Shown here in pieces: positions 44,551-54,915 of a stretch of DNA of 64,000 nucleotides. Within the stretch, counting starts at the first letter, position 1. Each line of letters opens with the position of its first letter. The stretch lies in NCBI GenBank assembly GCA_025200525.1, contig CM045762.1, positions 123,819,752 through 123,883,751 on the forward strand. The letters run 5' to 3'. Source of the stretch: Camellia lanceoleosa. Its lineage: Eukaryota > Streptophyta > Magnoliopsida > Ericales > Theaceae. The translations under genes and the position numbers were made by a program. The notes beneath the pieces were generated by a model that worked only from the letters and a program-made list of their open reading frames with translations, was not told the DNA's origin and did no database searches.

Positions 44551-46325
44551 TATAGCGATCCCGGGTTTACCCTTGTTGTATAGTGATCGGACGTGTGTCC
44601 GTGGATGTTGGTAGTGGATTGTCTGTTCGTCCTTTCATATATTGTATTTGAGTTATAGGATGTGTTGGTGTTTGTTTGAGTTGGTTGTATTCGGGAGCCA
44701 AGGGTTCTTTGCCCGAAATTTTGTCCTTCGCCGGCGAGGAGTTGGTCGCTTCAGCGGCGTTGAGTTTATTGTTCGGTGGGTCGAGCAGGCGGCTTCAGCG
44801 GCAGCTAACGTCTGAACTGAACACCATGATTTCGCTCGAGCGGTGATTCTTCGCTTCAGCGATCTGGTTCGATCTTCGCTCGAGCGAAGCGGTTCGTCGC
44901 TTCGAAGCGTCGTCTAGTTCTGAACTGAAGGGTCGAGTTCTGCTCAGCGAGCTTTTCTTCGCCGGCGAGCTTCTAGGATGTTGGCTCGGCGAGACCTTTT
45001 GGCTCGAGCTACGGTTTCAGGTCAGTCGCTCGGCGACCAAGTCTTCGCCGAGCGAAACTGTTTATATCGATTCATGACCAATGATCTAAACTTCACTTTT
45101 TGAAGCTTTTACTTTTTAAAACCCTAAATCGAGAGCCTCTCTCTCTAGACTTGCCTTCTCTCTAAGAAATCATCATCTCCTAGAGGTGAATCTTCCCTAA
45201 GCGCTTTGTTAAAAGGTAGAGGGTGACTTGGGCTTCGATATAATCTGAAAATATTCGGTTTTGGAGCAAGTTGGGTGTTGGGTCTTCATCTCCTTTTGAG
45301 CTCAAACTTTGAGGTAGGGATATCCTACTCCTTTTTATAGATTTTGTCTTTGAATTTTAGCATTTTGATATGTTGGTAGTTGTTGTGAAATTTTGGGAAA
45401 CTTTGGGCCATTGTGTAATTTTACAAAAGTTGGGGTTTTGTCTATAATAAACCTAGAAGCATGTTTGGTATAGAAACATGGAATTAATGTTGAAACATTA
45501 GTGAAATTGGAACCTAAGGGTTGTAATGTTAATTATGGAAATGTCCTAATTACATGGATTTATTAATTTGAATAATTAATTGTGGAAAATGAGGAATTGA
45601 GATAGAATTGGGTCATGGGTTATGACGATGGAAAGAATACATTGATTTTATGTATTGATATGTGATGTGTATAATTGTTATATATATGCATTGTGTTATG
45701 TTGGAGGAGATAGGGGGTGGACTCATGGTTTAGGGAAGATAGGGGATGGACCTCTAAACCGATGTTCTTGGGAGGAGATAGGATGAACTCCGTAGATAGA
45801 GCATGTATGCTTATCTAGAAAATATTAGCGAGCATGTATGCTTGTCATGGAAAGTGTGAATATATCTGTTTTGTTTATATTTGTTGAAGTGATGAAAGAA
45901 TGTAAAAGAGTTGGCCATCTATCAATTGTTAGTCTTTTAGTCATTATTTATAACTGGTTTAGTATATTTCTACTGGGCTGTGGCTCACCCTATATGGGAA
46001 CATCATTTTCAGGTACTGGTAGCATGCCACCTCCAAGGACTTAGCTTGGAAGGCTAGTGGCGGATGGACTTTTGTTTGTCTTTCCTTTTGTAGTGTTACA
46101 TGTAAATTCAAGCCTAGGGCTTAATGTGTAAATGAGCTAGCACTCTATTTTCTTGTAACCAAGTGTTAACTTGGAAAGCTGTAAGCCCTTAGGGCATTTG
46201 CTTTTGTTGTTAACATGTAATACGTTTTGTAATAGAACCCTGTTGAATGAAAGAACGTGGATCTTTTATATATCATAGCATGTCAATATTGTTGGGTTAA
46301 ATGTCATTATTTCCAGGGCGTTACA
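44551..46325 (+). repeat. 3' LTR of element C
   Basis: It starts TATAGCGATCCCGG, ends GGGCGTTACA, and the AGTGA duplication follows. Its motif array (44720-45060) keeps more intact CGCTCGAGCG copies than the 5' LTR does. No polyadenylation signal stands out, although AATGAAAG near 46245 lies in the expected region. Confidence 0.92.
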
Positions 46326-46330
46326 AGTGA

Positions 46331-46611
46331 TGTTCTGTGAATACTTTAGAGTTAGGGCTTAGATATTAATTTTGTTTTCACCATCTGTTGCTTAATTTTT
46401 TTCAAAAATTAGTTTGGTGAAAAAAAAATTAAAAAAAATTCATTTTGGTCCTTTTTGTTATTGTAAACTTTGTTATATATTATAGCAAAATTTAATAGAC
46501 TTTTAATAAGTTTTTTTTTTTTTTTTTGGTTGAAATATATATATATGAAAGTCCCATATGTGTTTGCTTTGGACTTAAAAAAACTCAAGACCGGCACTGT
46601 CAACAACCTAG
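46331..46611. other. Spacer between element C and the Harbinger element
   Basis: This is A+T-rich sequence with poly(T) near 46510-46526 and a (TA)n tract. No gene or recognisable repeat is seen. Confidence 0.4.
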
Positions 46612-47263
46612 TAAGAGCATCTCCAATGGGAGCTGTTATTTCACTTGCCAAAGCTAAAAAATGACAGGAATGGAAAAAACAGGTCTCCAATGGTCTGCTA
46701 TTTTACTTGCCAAAGATAGCAGATGCCATATGTGCTGTCAAATATGGCAAGTGAAATAGCAACTCCCAAGCTTGCCAAATCAGCAAAAATGAAGAGCAAT
46801 TTGGCACCAAAATCAGTTGAATACAATAGAATTTAAACAGTAGGGAACCTATTTTTCAAAATCAAACCCAATTTTGAGATGACAACAAATTCTAGAATAA
46901 AACTGAGACAAACCCAAATTCAGTTTCTTAAAAAAAAAAATTTTAATTCAGTTATCACGAAATATCAATCAATCCAAATCAGATGTTTGCAGATCTGGTA
47001 TGAAGACAGATATCAAAAATTGAAGACAGATATGAACAAAAATCACGATGGTATGAAGACAGATATGATATGAAAATCAGATGAACAAAAATCGATCACA
47101 AAAAATAATTAAGAAAATTTGAAAAAAAAAATACCAGATTTGAGTTGTTTGTAGATAGGGTTTGAATCCATTCTGAGCTTTGAGTTTCAAAAATCATAAT
47201 CGCCGATCCACATCAACAACCAGAAGGGAGGTTTCGATCCACATCACATAGTGAGAGACTGAG

Positions 47264-49644
47264 TGTAACAACCCTCGTAGTGATTACCGATAAACTACTG
47301 AATTAGCTACTGGTTACTGCTAAACTGAACTGATAATGACTGATGATTGAATTAACTGAAGTACTGAATGGACTGATTGAAATCGAAACTGAAATTGAAT
47401 AAGTTTATCTATTGAATTGCATATTGCATCTGTTTGATTGATTAATTATCTGTTTGAATTCATATGTTTAAACTGCTAATTGAAGGCCTTATCGGCGGCC
47501 GAATTAGGAATCGTTTCGTGTTTTGTAATCGGTATAATTTATGTGATTTTATGGTAAAATTATCTAAAATGTGAATAGGTATGGTTAAACTAGATTAAAA
47601 TGAATTAATTACAAGTTGTAGCTTAATTACCAAATTGCCACCTATAGTGGACCTTTATTTATTATTATTCTAGAGCCTTACCACACTTAGCATATATTGA
47701 TCAGCCACAATTTAGAGCTTTCAGCCGACCAAACAAGAGGATAGAGAGAGAGGAAGTTCATCTTGTGGAATTAACTTGAAGAATTTGTAGAAATTGCTAG
47801 AGAGTTGGCATAATTGGACTCTTGAACCTTGAAATTGAGACTTAGGTAAGGAAATCATCATCTTCTTGTGGTTCTTGAGCTTCATCTTGCATGTTCTAGG
47901 CTCCATTGTAGAGTCAAGCCATGATTTAGTGCAAATAGGTTGATTTATGCTTGAATTGTTGCATGCATGGTTGAATTGTTGATTGAAGAGTTGAATTCAT
48001 GCTAGAATTGGACATGCATGTTCATAATCATGTTTAAGTCCATGTTTTCATTTTGTTTTCCAACTATTGAGCTCATTAGAGCAAGATTTGAACCTTGAAT
48101 TTGGTTAAAAGTTCATGCATTGCATGTTTTGAAATTGTTCTTGAAATGGGTTTGAATTTTGGATTTAATTGACTCACCTTTAGGGCTTGAATTCATAGAT
48201 TGGCTTTTGAAACTTGTTATACATTGTTTTGGGATGTATTTTCCAGAATTTGGGCCCAAGAGGTCGAGAATTGAGTTGAGAATGCTTGGTTTGAGCTTGG
48301 AAGGCAAATCTGGAAATTCCAGATTTGGCTTCTTCGCTCGAGCGAAGGATTCCCCGCTCGACCGACCAACGTTTCCTCTGAGCCACGCTCGAGCGAAGGA
48401 TTGGTGGCTCGAGCGTAAAAATCGAGCATCCAGTACTTTTACTGTTTCATCAGACCGCTCGAGTGAAGGATTGTTCGCTCGAGCGAAGCCTTTGATTTTG
48501 CAACCTCGCTCGAGCGAAGGAAGGCTCGCTCGAGCGAGACCCCTGTTTTCAGCAACTTTTGAAAAATGCCTTCCAACTGTATTTTCGCATCCTCATCCCA
48601 TCCTAGGCATTCTTAGGCCTAGTTTAAGGCATCTTAGTGAGGATTAGACATAGAACCACACCGAGGAAATTTAGAGATTTACTTATCATCATTCCCGACT
48701 GTGAAACTTAGTGTGTGTTCTATTTGTTAACTGTTTAGGGTTGGCTCTCGGGGACGCGCTCTAGCTGCTATTAGCCCAATCTCTGTAAGTAACGATTGTG
48801 TAAAGATATGTTCAAAATGGTTATCTTTTGAATACTGAACTGAATTGCTTATTGAACTGATATTGTTTACTGAATGAATGTATGTCCTGTATTCTGAATT
48901 GTACTGTGGCATCCTTAGCACTTCATTTCTTTATTCTGAGCTCTGTCGGTTCCTTGTGGAACCATCATTTCTTGATTGATGGCCATCGTTCTTTGTTAGT
49001 GCTGTTAAGACCCGGTCCTTTTGGACCCTCATTATAGGCTAATGGGTGTACCACATATGGTGATTGACTAAAAATCTTGAAAAATGAAATCTTGTTTAAT
49101 GAACTGATTTCATTATCAGTAGGACATTCATTCATAACCTCTTACGCATTATGTTATTCACGGGCTTTAGCTCACTTTGTTTATATATATATATATAGGT
49201 TCTCGTGACCTGACCGGAGCTAGGGCGTGGGTTGGTCCCCGATTTTGTCAAGCCAACCTATATGCCTCCTTTGCGAGGTTCAAGTTGCCATGCTATGGCT
49301 TGGGGTGTTTTGTGTCCCCTATCGGTCTCCTTCTTTGTTTTGTACTCTTTGTATAGATGTCTCTGTCTTCTTTGTCAAGTTATCGAGAGATTAGGTCCCC
49401 GTACTGAATATTTGTATATGATTGTATAGACTGTGTATAGACTGTACTGTTCTGAACTGTATGAATGCATGAAAAATGTTTTTGGCATACAGATCTTCAC
49501 AGCTCAATGGACACTAGTTACTTACTTCAGATATTTCGCCAGCCACACTCTGTTTAACTGCATTTTCTTGTTGTGAGCCTTGATAATCTCGGATTCTTGG
49601 CGATTCTGATGCTAAACCCATAAGGCCGGGTTTGGGTCGTGACA
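47264..49644 (+). mobile_element. Solo LTR inside the Harbinger element (2.4 kb)
   Basis: It starts TGTAACAACCCTCG and ends GGGTTTGGGTCGTGACA. A perfect duplication CTGAG is at 47259-47263 and 49645-49649. A purine-rich leader at 47735-47760 and a donor-like TTAGGTAAGG at 47842 precede a CTCGAG array (48330-48535) and an acceptor-like AACTGTTTAG near 48738. Related copies are the fragment at 18355-19139 and the start at 63825. No primer site or gag. Confidence 0.92.
48330..48535. promoter_or_regulatory. Array of TTCGCTCGAGCGAA-type palindromes
   Basis: Eight motifs occur, among them TTCGCTCGAGCGAAGG (twice or more), GGCTCGAGCG, CGCTCGAGTGAAGG and CTCGCTCGAGCGAG. They are followed by CCTGTTTTCAGCA. 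In this LTR the array lies about 600 bases downstream of the putative leader, unlike in LTRs A and C where it lies upstream. Confidence 0.55.
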
Positions 49645-50110
49645 CTGAGAAGGAGACCGAGTGAGAGAGTTAGAGAGTCAGGGAGGGGTTTCGATCATGG
49701 AGGAGAAATGAGAGTGATTTCAGAAAAGGGAGACAGAGTAAGAGAGTGAGCGCGTGAGAGGGAGACAAGGTAAGAGAGTGAGAGAGTGAGAGGGAGACAG
49801 ACTGAGAGAGTGAGAGAGGTTTTGATCATGGAGGAGAGAAGGGAGAGGCCGATCCACATCAACAACCAGAAGGGGGGTTTCGATCCACATCACAGAGTGA
49901 GAGACTGAGAAGGAGATTGAGTGAGAGAGTCAAAGAGGGATTTCAATCATGGAGGAGAAAAGGGAGTGGTTTCAAAAGAGGGAGACAGAGTCAGAGAGTG
50001 AGAGGGAGACAGACTGAAAGAGTGAGAGAGTGAGAGAGGTTTCGATCATGGAGGAGAGAAAGGAGAGGGATTTGAGGAGGGAGATGGAGAGGATGAGGAT
50101 GGATCATTCT
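49645..50110. repeat. Harbinger-internal GAGAGTGAGAG repeats
   Basis: Three to four imperfect units carry GAAGGAGACCGAGTGAGAGA, TTTCGATCATGGAGGAGA and GATCCACATCAACAACCAGA. Part of a unit also lies left of the solo LTR (47190-47258), so the array was present before that insertion. It could be the transcribed leader of ORF1 expanded by tandem duplication. No reading frame of interest. Confidence 0.6.
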
Positions 50111-50412
50111 AGATGTATGGAGGCAGACGGTGATGCCTTAGTGTAATAAAGAGTCGTTGGGCTCTATTTGGTTTGATTAACAAAATAATAATGATAATAA
50201 TAATAATAATAATTACTTTTTACAGCAGCTCTTTCAAACGGCTATTTCCCAAACGGTAATAAATTTAATTTCTATAAATTGAAAGCCTCCGTGTCACTTT
50301 TATTTCACACAAACATTTACATTTAATTTTTCTTTTCTCCTTTCTTTTTTGAATCTGATTTCACAACAAACCTCTTAAATTTTTTTCCTTTTAGTTTTTT
50401 CATCCAATCACT

Positions 50413-51229
50413 ATGGAAGGTTCATCAAAAACAAAGAGAGGAAAATCATTCACCATTGAAGAAGATATGGCAATTTGTAAATCTTGGTGTCACATTTCGG
50501 AAGACCCAATTGTTGGCAATTTGCAATCGTATGCTCACTTTTGGGGGAGAATTTACGAAAATTATTGCTTGCTTCAGAATGATCAGTCCAGAACACAAGT
50601 GTCTATTCAATCTCGATGGGGTATAATCATGAAATGTTCTAACAAATTTTGGGGGTGTCTAGCTCAAGTCGAAAATCTTCACCCAAGTGGGATTTCTTAA
50701 GTTGATATAGTAAGTTTTTATCTTCAATTATTATGTTTAGTTTCTTATTCTGGTATCGTATAAAAATTACGTAATTAAATAGTGTTTCAAACATTTCGTT
50801 TTTGAACATTGTTGGCCAATATTACAAGACAATATCAGGTGGCAAGATGTAACTCCCACGAATACGGTAAAGTCAAGGATGCATACAGTATTTACCCCTA
50901 ATTCAGCTCCCGATTCCCCTATGGAAAACTGCATTTCTCTTGAAGATGACAATAGTCCAAGTGTTGGTAATAATCCAACTATTGGTGAGGGCAGTGTCTC
51001 TGCAAGGGGTAAAAGGCCGATGGGTAGGAAATCTGGAAAAGAATTATTTCGAAGAAATCAAGTCATTGAAAATGAAGTCCAAAAAATGAGTACACAATTA
51101 GACACATTTAACCAACACCTTGCTGAAAAAGAAAAGAAAAAAGAGGAAAGAGAAGAAAAAATGATTCAAGCACTGCAAGAGATGAAAGAACTTGAGATGA
51201 AAAAACATGAGTTTGAGATGAAAAAGTAA
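50413..51229 (+). pseudogene. Harbinger ORF1, Myb/SANT-like DNA-binding protein
   Basis: The ATG at 50413 starts MEGSSKTKRGKSFT. The Myb/SANT-like part is EEDMAICKSWCHISEDPIVG, then FWGRIYENY, RTQVSIQSRWGIIMKCSNKFWGC. A TAA at 50698 interrupts the frame after HPSGIS; three codons later is a perfect donor GTAAGT (50710). An acceptor AG at 50781-50782 resumes the same frame with CFKHFVFEHCWPILQDN, RWQDVTP. The C-terminal half has RPMGRKSGKE and a Lys/Glu-rich coiled coil to the stop at 51227-51229. In PIF/Harbinger elements ORF1 brings the transposase into the nucleus and to the ends. Apart from the one nonsense codon the gene looks intact, with a 73-base intron. Confidence 0.8.
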
Positions 51230-51618
51230 GAACACCAAATAATGACTACGGACATTTCTCATTTGGACCCTCAGATAAAAGTGTATTACACAATGCGAAA
51301 AAATGAGATTTTCGCCAAGTGGTCCTCAAATGTGAGCAGCCCAAATTTTTATTTCCCCCTACCTTTTGATGAATAATTATGGGATAATGTATTTTTGAAA
51401 TTTGCAATATCATTTATTTTTTGATGTAATTGTTAGTCTTTATTTGCAATGTAATTTTTATTTTGCAATGAAATTTCATGTTGTTTTTTTTATTTTTGAG
51501 TATTTTATACTTCACAATGTAATATTATAATAAAAGAATAAAACAAAAATACATTAAATGAAGAACATTTTATTAGAATAAAAAGACATTAACTGACATT
51601 AAATGACATTAACTGTCA

Positions 51619-52019
51619 TTAAAAAGATAAAATGCAAACTTTATCTAACTCTCCAGCTCGGGATCTCAAGTTTTCAATTAGATCATTACGATGAAGTACT
51701 CATTCACTTGTTGAATATCATGTAAGATACTAACAAACAATGACCGCCTCATTCGAAAATGTCTTCGGAAGTATTCTTCTGGATAGACAGAATTATCTGC
51801 AAAATAATCTCTATAAATTTGTTCGTCGCCTTTGACCCTTTCACGATTAATATATCGACAACCACTTGTGGAACCAACACGTCTAGTTTGTTGGTTTAGG
51901 CTTAACATCTGTAATCTTTGTTGTTGCGCTGTGAATAGTTGCATCATGATGATATCATCATCAGATAATGAAGATTCATCAAAATCTCCATTTAATATGG
52001 CTTTACTCAAATTGTTCAC
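51619..52019 (-). pseudogene. Harbinger transposase, internally deleted
   Basis: The start at 52019 gives MNNLSKAILNGDFDESSLSD, then EQIYRDYFADNSVYPEEYFRRHFRMRRSLFVSIL, the conserved N-terminus of plant PIF/Harbinger transposases. After HDIQQVNEYF homology stops. In another frame the sequence reads RNDLIENLRSRAGELD and a stop at 51619, which resembles the extreme C-terminus (NDLIEHLW-type). The roughly 300 residues between, with the DDE catalytic triad, are gone. It converges on ORF1, with about 390 bases between the two stops. Confidence 0.8.
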
Positions 52020-52669
52020 TGTAGGTGGATGGGTGAGTGGGTGAATATGAAAATTATAGAAAATCTTCTTGGTGGATACAGAGAGTTTTGAAGATATGAA
52101 AATGATGGGTAGGTGAATATGAAAATTGTAGAAAACCTTATTGTGGGTGAGTGGGTGAATGATGGATGGTTGTTGGGTGAGTGAATGAATAATGGATGGT
52201 TGTTGGGTGGGTAGTTGTGAGTGAATGAATGCTGGGTTAATAATGGATGGTTGTTGGTGGTTGGTTGTTGGTGGGTAATTGGTGATTGTTTATTTTTTGT
52301 GTGTAGTTAAAAAAATTTATTAAATATGTAGTGATATGTTTTTTAATGGAGTGAATTAATCAAACAAATTTTTTTTTTCTAATTTTTCATTTTTTTTAAT
52401 TTTTTATATTTGTCTAGTTAGGAATAATATAAATATATAAAAAAATTTAACAAACAGGTAAAAAAAGTCACAAAAGACAAAATAATCAAAAATAAAATTA
52501 CAAAAAAACCTATATCCAAACAACACCTACAAATTTGGAGGGAAAGTTGGTTGAGATTTGCTAAAATAGAAAATGACCATTGGAGCACCATTGCTATAAT
52601 TTGGCAAAATAACCCTATTCATTGCCAAATTATAGCAATGGCAATAGCATATGGTTGGAGATGTTCTAA

Positions 52670-52966
52670 GGGGGATGGTTGGCAGTGACCTGGTGAAGGA
52701 ATGTTAAATAATAAATGACGATATGAAATTGCAAAAATATAGGGTGTGTTTGGTTTGTGTTTGTAGAGTTGTTTTTGAGATAAAAAAATACAAAAACTTG
52801 TTTGGTTTGCCTTTTTTCAGAAATGATTTTGGAAAATTGTTTTGGGGAGAGAGTTTTAAAAAAAGTGATTGATTTGATGTGTATGAGAGAGAGTGATTTT
52901 GGAAAGTAGGTAACCAAACAAAATTTTGAGATTTTTTTTGAAAAAATTTGTTTGGTTTGATTAGTC
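52670..52966. other. Spacer with GTTTGGTTTG words
   Basis: No gene. GGTGTGTTTGGTTTG (52742), CTTGTTTGGTTTGCC (52798) and ATTTGTTTGGTTTGATT (52946) are repeated, and an ACCAAACA occurs at 52912. It could be a decayed MITE, but the ends are not clear. Confidence 0.3.
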
Positions 52967-53616
52967 TTGATTACTCCGATAAACGGCGGAGTGGGTGTGG
53001 CGGTTTTTATAAGGGATTGTACCAACAGTTTTGTGGCAACTATTACCCAATTTATGAACTATTGTGCTAGCCAATTGTTTGTGGTAGTCATTCTTATAGA
53101 GCAATTCCAACCTCTCTACATTGTGTTTGTTAGTCATTTAATCCAATTAAATCACAATTTCAATGCTCTAATAGGTTAAGCAATACATTAGGCATTATGT
53201 CTCATTTGTAAAGGGGCTGGCCACAATTAGAAAGTCAAAAGGCTAGAAAAATACTTTTTGTCTAAGTAACTATGTGGCTAACTATAAGTATTGTTGTAGT
53301 ACACATTAGTTAAAGTAATTAGACAAAGTAAAAATTCCATATGTTATTTTTTAGCAAGTAAAATGTTTCATGGTGTTGGAATTGCTCAAAGGGAAGGGCT
53401 AAGTTGGGGATCCAATTTGGTGTTTCTAATGATGTTATTGAAAGTGATTCTCAAGTTGCCATCAATATGATAAATGGCATCATTGTGAGTCAAGATATTA
53501 TTAGGGTTATTCATGATATTAAACAATTTGGTGGCATGTTTCAGGCTTGTGGTTTGTTGGAAATTGAGGAGATAAATCATTATTTAAAGCACAAACTAAA
53601 ATTATATGTTACCTAA
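52967..53616 (+). pseudogene. RNase H-like (RVT_3) fragment split by a MITE
   Basis: The first part reads INGGVGVAVFIRDCTNSFVA and CASQLFVVV. After the MITE the second part reads GLSWG, FGVSNDVIESDSQVAINMING and VIHDIKQFGG. These match the plant RVT_3 RNase H pattern (G-x-G...R-D...G-F, then ESDSQ). The domain also occurs in the LINE at 29669 but the sequence here is different. No upstream reverse transcriptase is visible, so it is either a captured gene fragment or a severely 5'-truncated LINE. It ends at a stop at 53616. Confidence 0.6.
53099..53387. mobile_element. MITE with GAGCAATTCCAAC ends
   Basis: The left end is GAGCAATTCCAACC and the right end is TGTTGGAATTGCTC, near-perfect inverted repeats of 13 bases. 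It is 289 bp and non-coding. It splits the RNase H-like frame. The ends resemble the Tourist (PIF/Harbinger) type; flanking triplets are ATA and AAA, not a clean duplication. Confidence 0.65.
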
Positions 53617-53755
53617 AAAACAAACTAAAATTATAAAATATATGTGAACTACTAAAAATTGTGAAAATAAAATAATTTAAGAAAACAAAAAAATTTAACT
53701 ACAGAGATGTGTAGCCACTGTTTTTAAAAGTAGATTTTTATTTTTCTAAGTACGT

Positions 53756-53960
53756 GATTTGGTGCAACGGATTAGTATCGTCCTACCCTCCAAGATTTAA
53801 CTATTCCTTTTCTATAATAGTTCACTCACTGTATAACGGTATCACAAACTGTTCATTGATTTGGTGCAACAGATTAGTATCGTTCTACCCTCCAAGGTTT
53901 AACTATTCATTTTCTATAATAGTGCACTCGCTAGATAATGGTATCACATATTGTTCATTT
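53756..53960. repeat. 102-bp direct duplication
   Basis: Two adjacent copies of GATTTGGTGCAACRGATTAG...CTACCCTCCAAG...TTTTCTATAATAG...GTTCATT are 102 bases apart and about 88% alike by eye. They are non-coding. Confidence 0.75.
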
Positions 53961-54183
53961 ATTTATTTATTTTTATTTTTTTAGAAGTGACAAACAGTTC
54001 AATTGATCATTCCAAAAACCTAATCAAAATAATGTAAATAAATGTACACACTATTAACATGTGTATGGAAATAGTTTCCTGGTCACTAAGAGCAAATCTA
54101 AGGGAGAGGCAAATGGGCATTTGAGGCATTTTTCTTATTGAGGTTGGAATTTATAGCTTCCAATAGACTCTACCAATTATCTT

Positions 54184-54185
<2 letters not shown>

Positions 54186-54236
<51 letters not shown>
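54186..54236. repeat. Poly(T) run of 51 bases
   Basis: An uninterrupted T run follows CTTTC. It could be the poly(A) tail of a minus-strand retroposed sequence or simple expansion. The length in the assembly is unlikely to be exact. Confidence 0.6.
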
Positions 54237-54358
54237 CACTTGCCATATGCAGCTAGTGTTGGAAGCTTGGCAAAATTATCTCCCTTGTCATTCTCCAACT
54301 AACGTTCAGTCTTTCACTAATCATGTATGGTTTCATCTCTCTCTATATATATATATAT

Positions 54359-54897
54359 TGTGGGTGTTGATTTTTGACCACACAACCAAACAAGGAATAT
54401 TCAGCAAGAGAGCACCGGCAGAATAAATTAAACCCAAACAACCTGTTACAAAAAGATAAGAATCTGGCGGTGGTTCGTCCATCCGGAGACACTCCGACGA
54501 TCAAGTCAGTAATTATCTGTTAAAGATAGTATTAACTCACTAGATAGAATATAAAAAGCATACCTTAGATCTACGTGGGTGCCTTACTTTTATAGCTAGC
54601 ATTAATCTAATCCCTGTAGAAGCTTAGCTTCAATGGACTTTTGCTCAATGCTCATCTTGGACTCCCAGCTAGATAGAGATAAACTGCCTAAGAGCTTTAT
54701 CTTTATCCAGACTGAAGTCTTTCCCTATTCTAGGACTCTTGTCCTTTATCCGCTCATCTTAGATTCCGATATCTCCACAAACAACCTCGGCCTAACCGAG
54801 ATCACCTCGGCATCAAGACCAAACCGCGTGGCACCTCGGCTGACACTTCGGCATCACCTTGGCCACGTGTTGTCATTCACATAATATGCCCCCAACA
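54359..54897 (-). repeat. 3' LTR of element D
   Basis: On the minus strand it starts TGTTGGGGGCATATTATG and ends AACACCCACA. It is 539 bp. It shares both ends and several internal segments with the shorter LTR at 20990-21214. It contains a TATA box and CCGAGGT/ACCTCGG words near 54785-54840, plus CACGTG at 54863. Confidence 0.85.
54587..54594 (-). promoter_or_regulatory. TATA box in LTR D
   Basis: The minus strand reads TATAAAAG, about 300 bases from the LTR start, in the sense of pol. Confidence 0.55.
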
Positions 54898-54915
54898 CTA
54901 CCCCCTAGGTTCTAT
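54898..54915 (-). other. Polypurine tract of element D
   Basis: The minus strand reads AATAGAACCTAGGGGGTAG immediately before the LTR start TGTTGGGGG. Confidence 0.65.

Larger units (their letters stand above)
37508..46325 (+). mobile_element. Element C: Tekay-type Ty3/gypsy chromovirus
   Basis: It has two near-identical LTRs (1771 and 1775 bp), a Met primer site, gag, protease, reverse transcriptase, RNase H, integrase and a chromodomain-like C-terminus, then a polypurine tract. A perfect 5-bp duplication AGTGA is at 37503-37507 and 46326-46330. The order and the C-terminal chromodomain mark the Tekay (Del) clade, which targets heterochromatin through that domain. The A+T-rich parts of the LTRs are nearly identical, suggesting a recent insertion, yet the coding region is broken by dozens of small deletions. 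This may be a sequence-quality problem and not biological decay. Confidence 0.92.
46615..52666. mobile_element. PIF/Harbinger DNA transposon, interrupted
   Basis: The left end is GAGCATCTCCAATGG, and the right end reads GAACATCTCCAACCA on the minus strand. The 3-bp target duplication TAA is at 46612-46614 and 52667-52669. These are standard PIF/Harbinger termini. The interior has a plus-strand Myb-like ORF1 and a minus-strand transposase relic, the usual two-gene divergent or convergent set. Without the solo LTR (47264-49644) the element is about 3.7 kb. It is non-autonomous now because the transposase lacks its DDE core. Confidence 0.88.
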
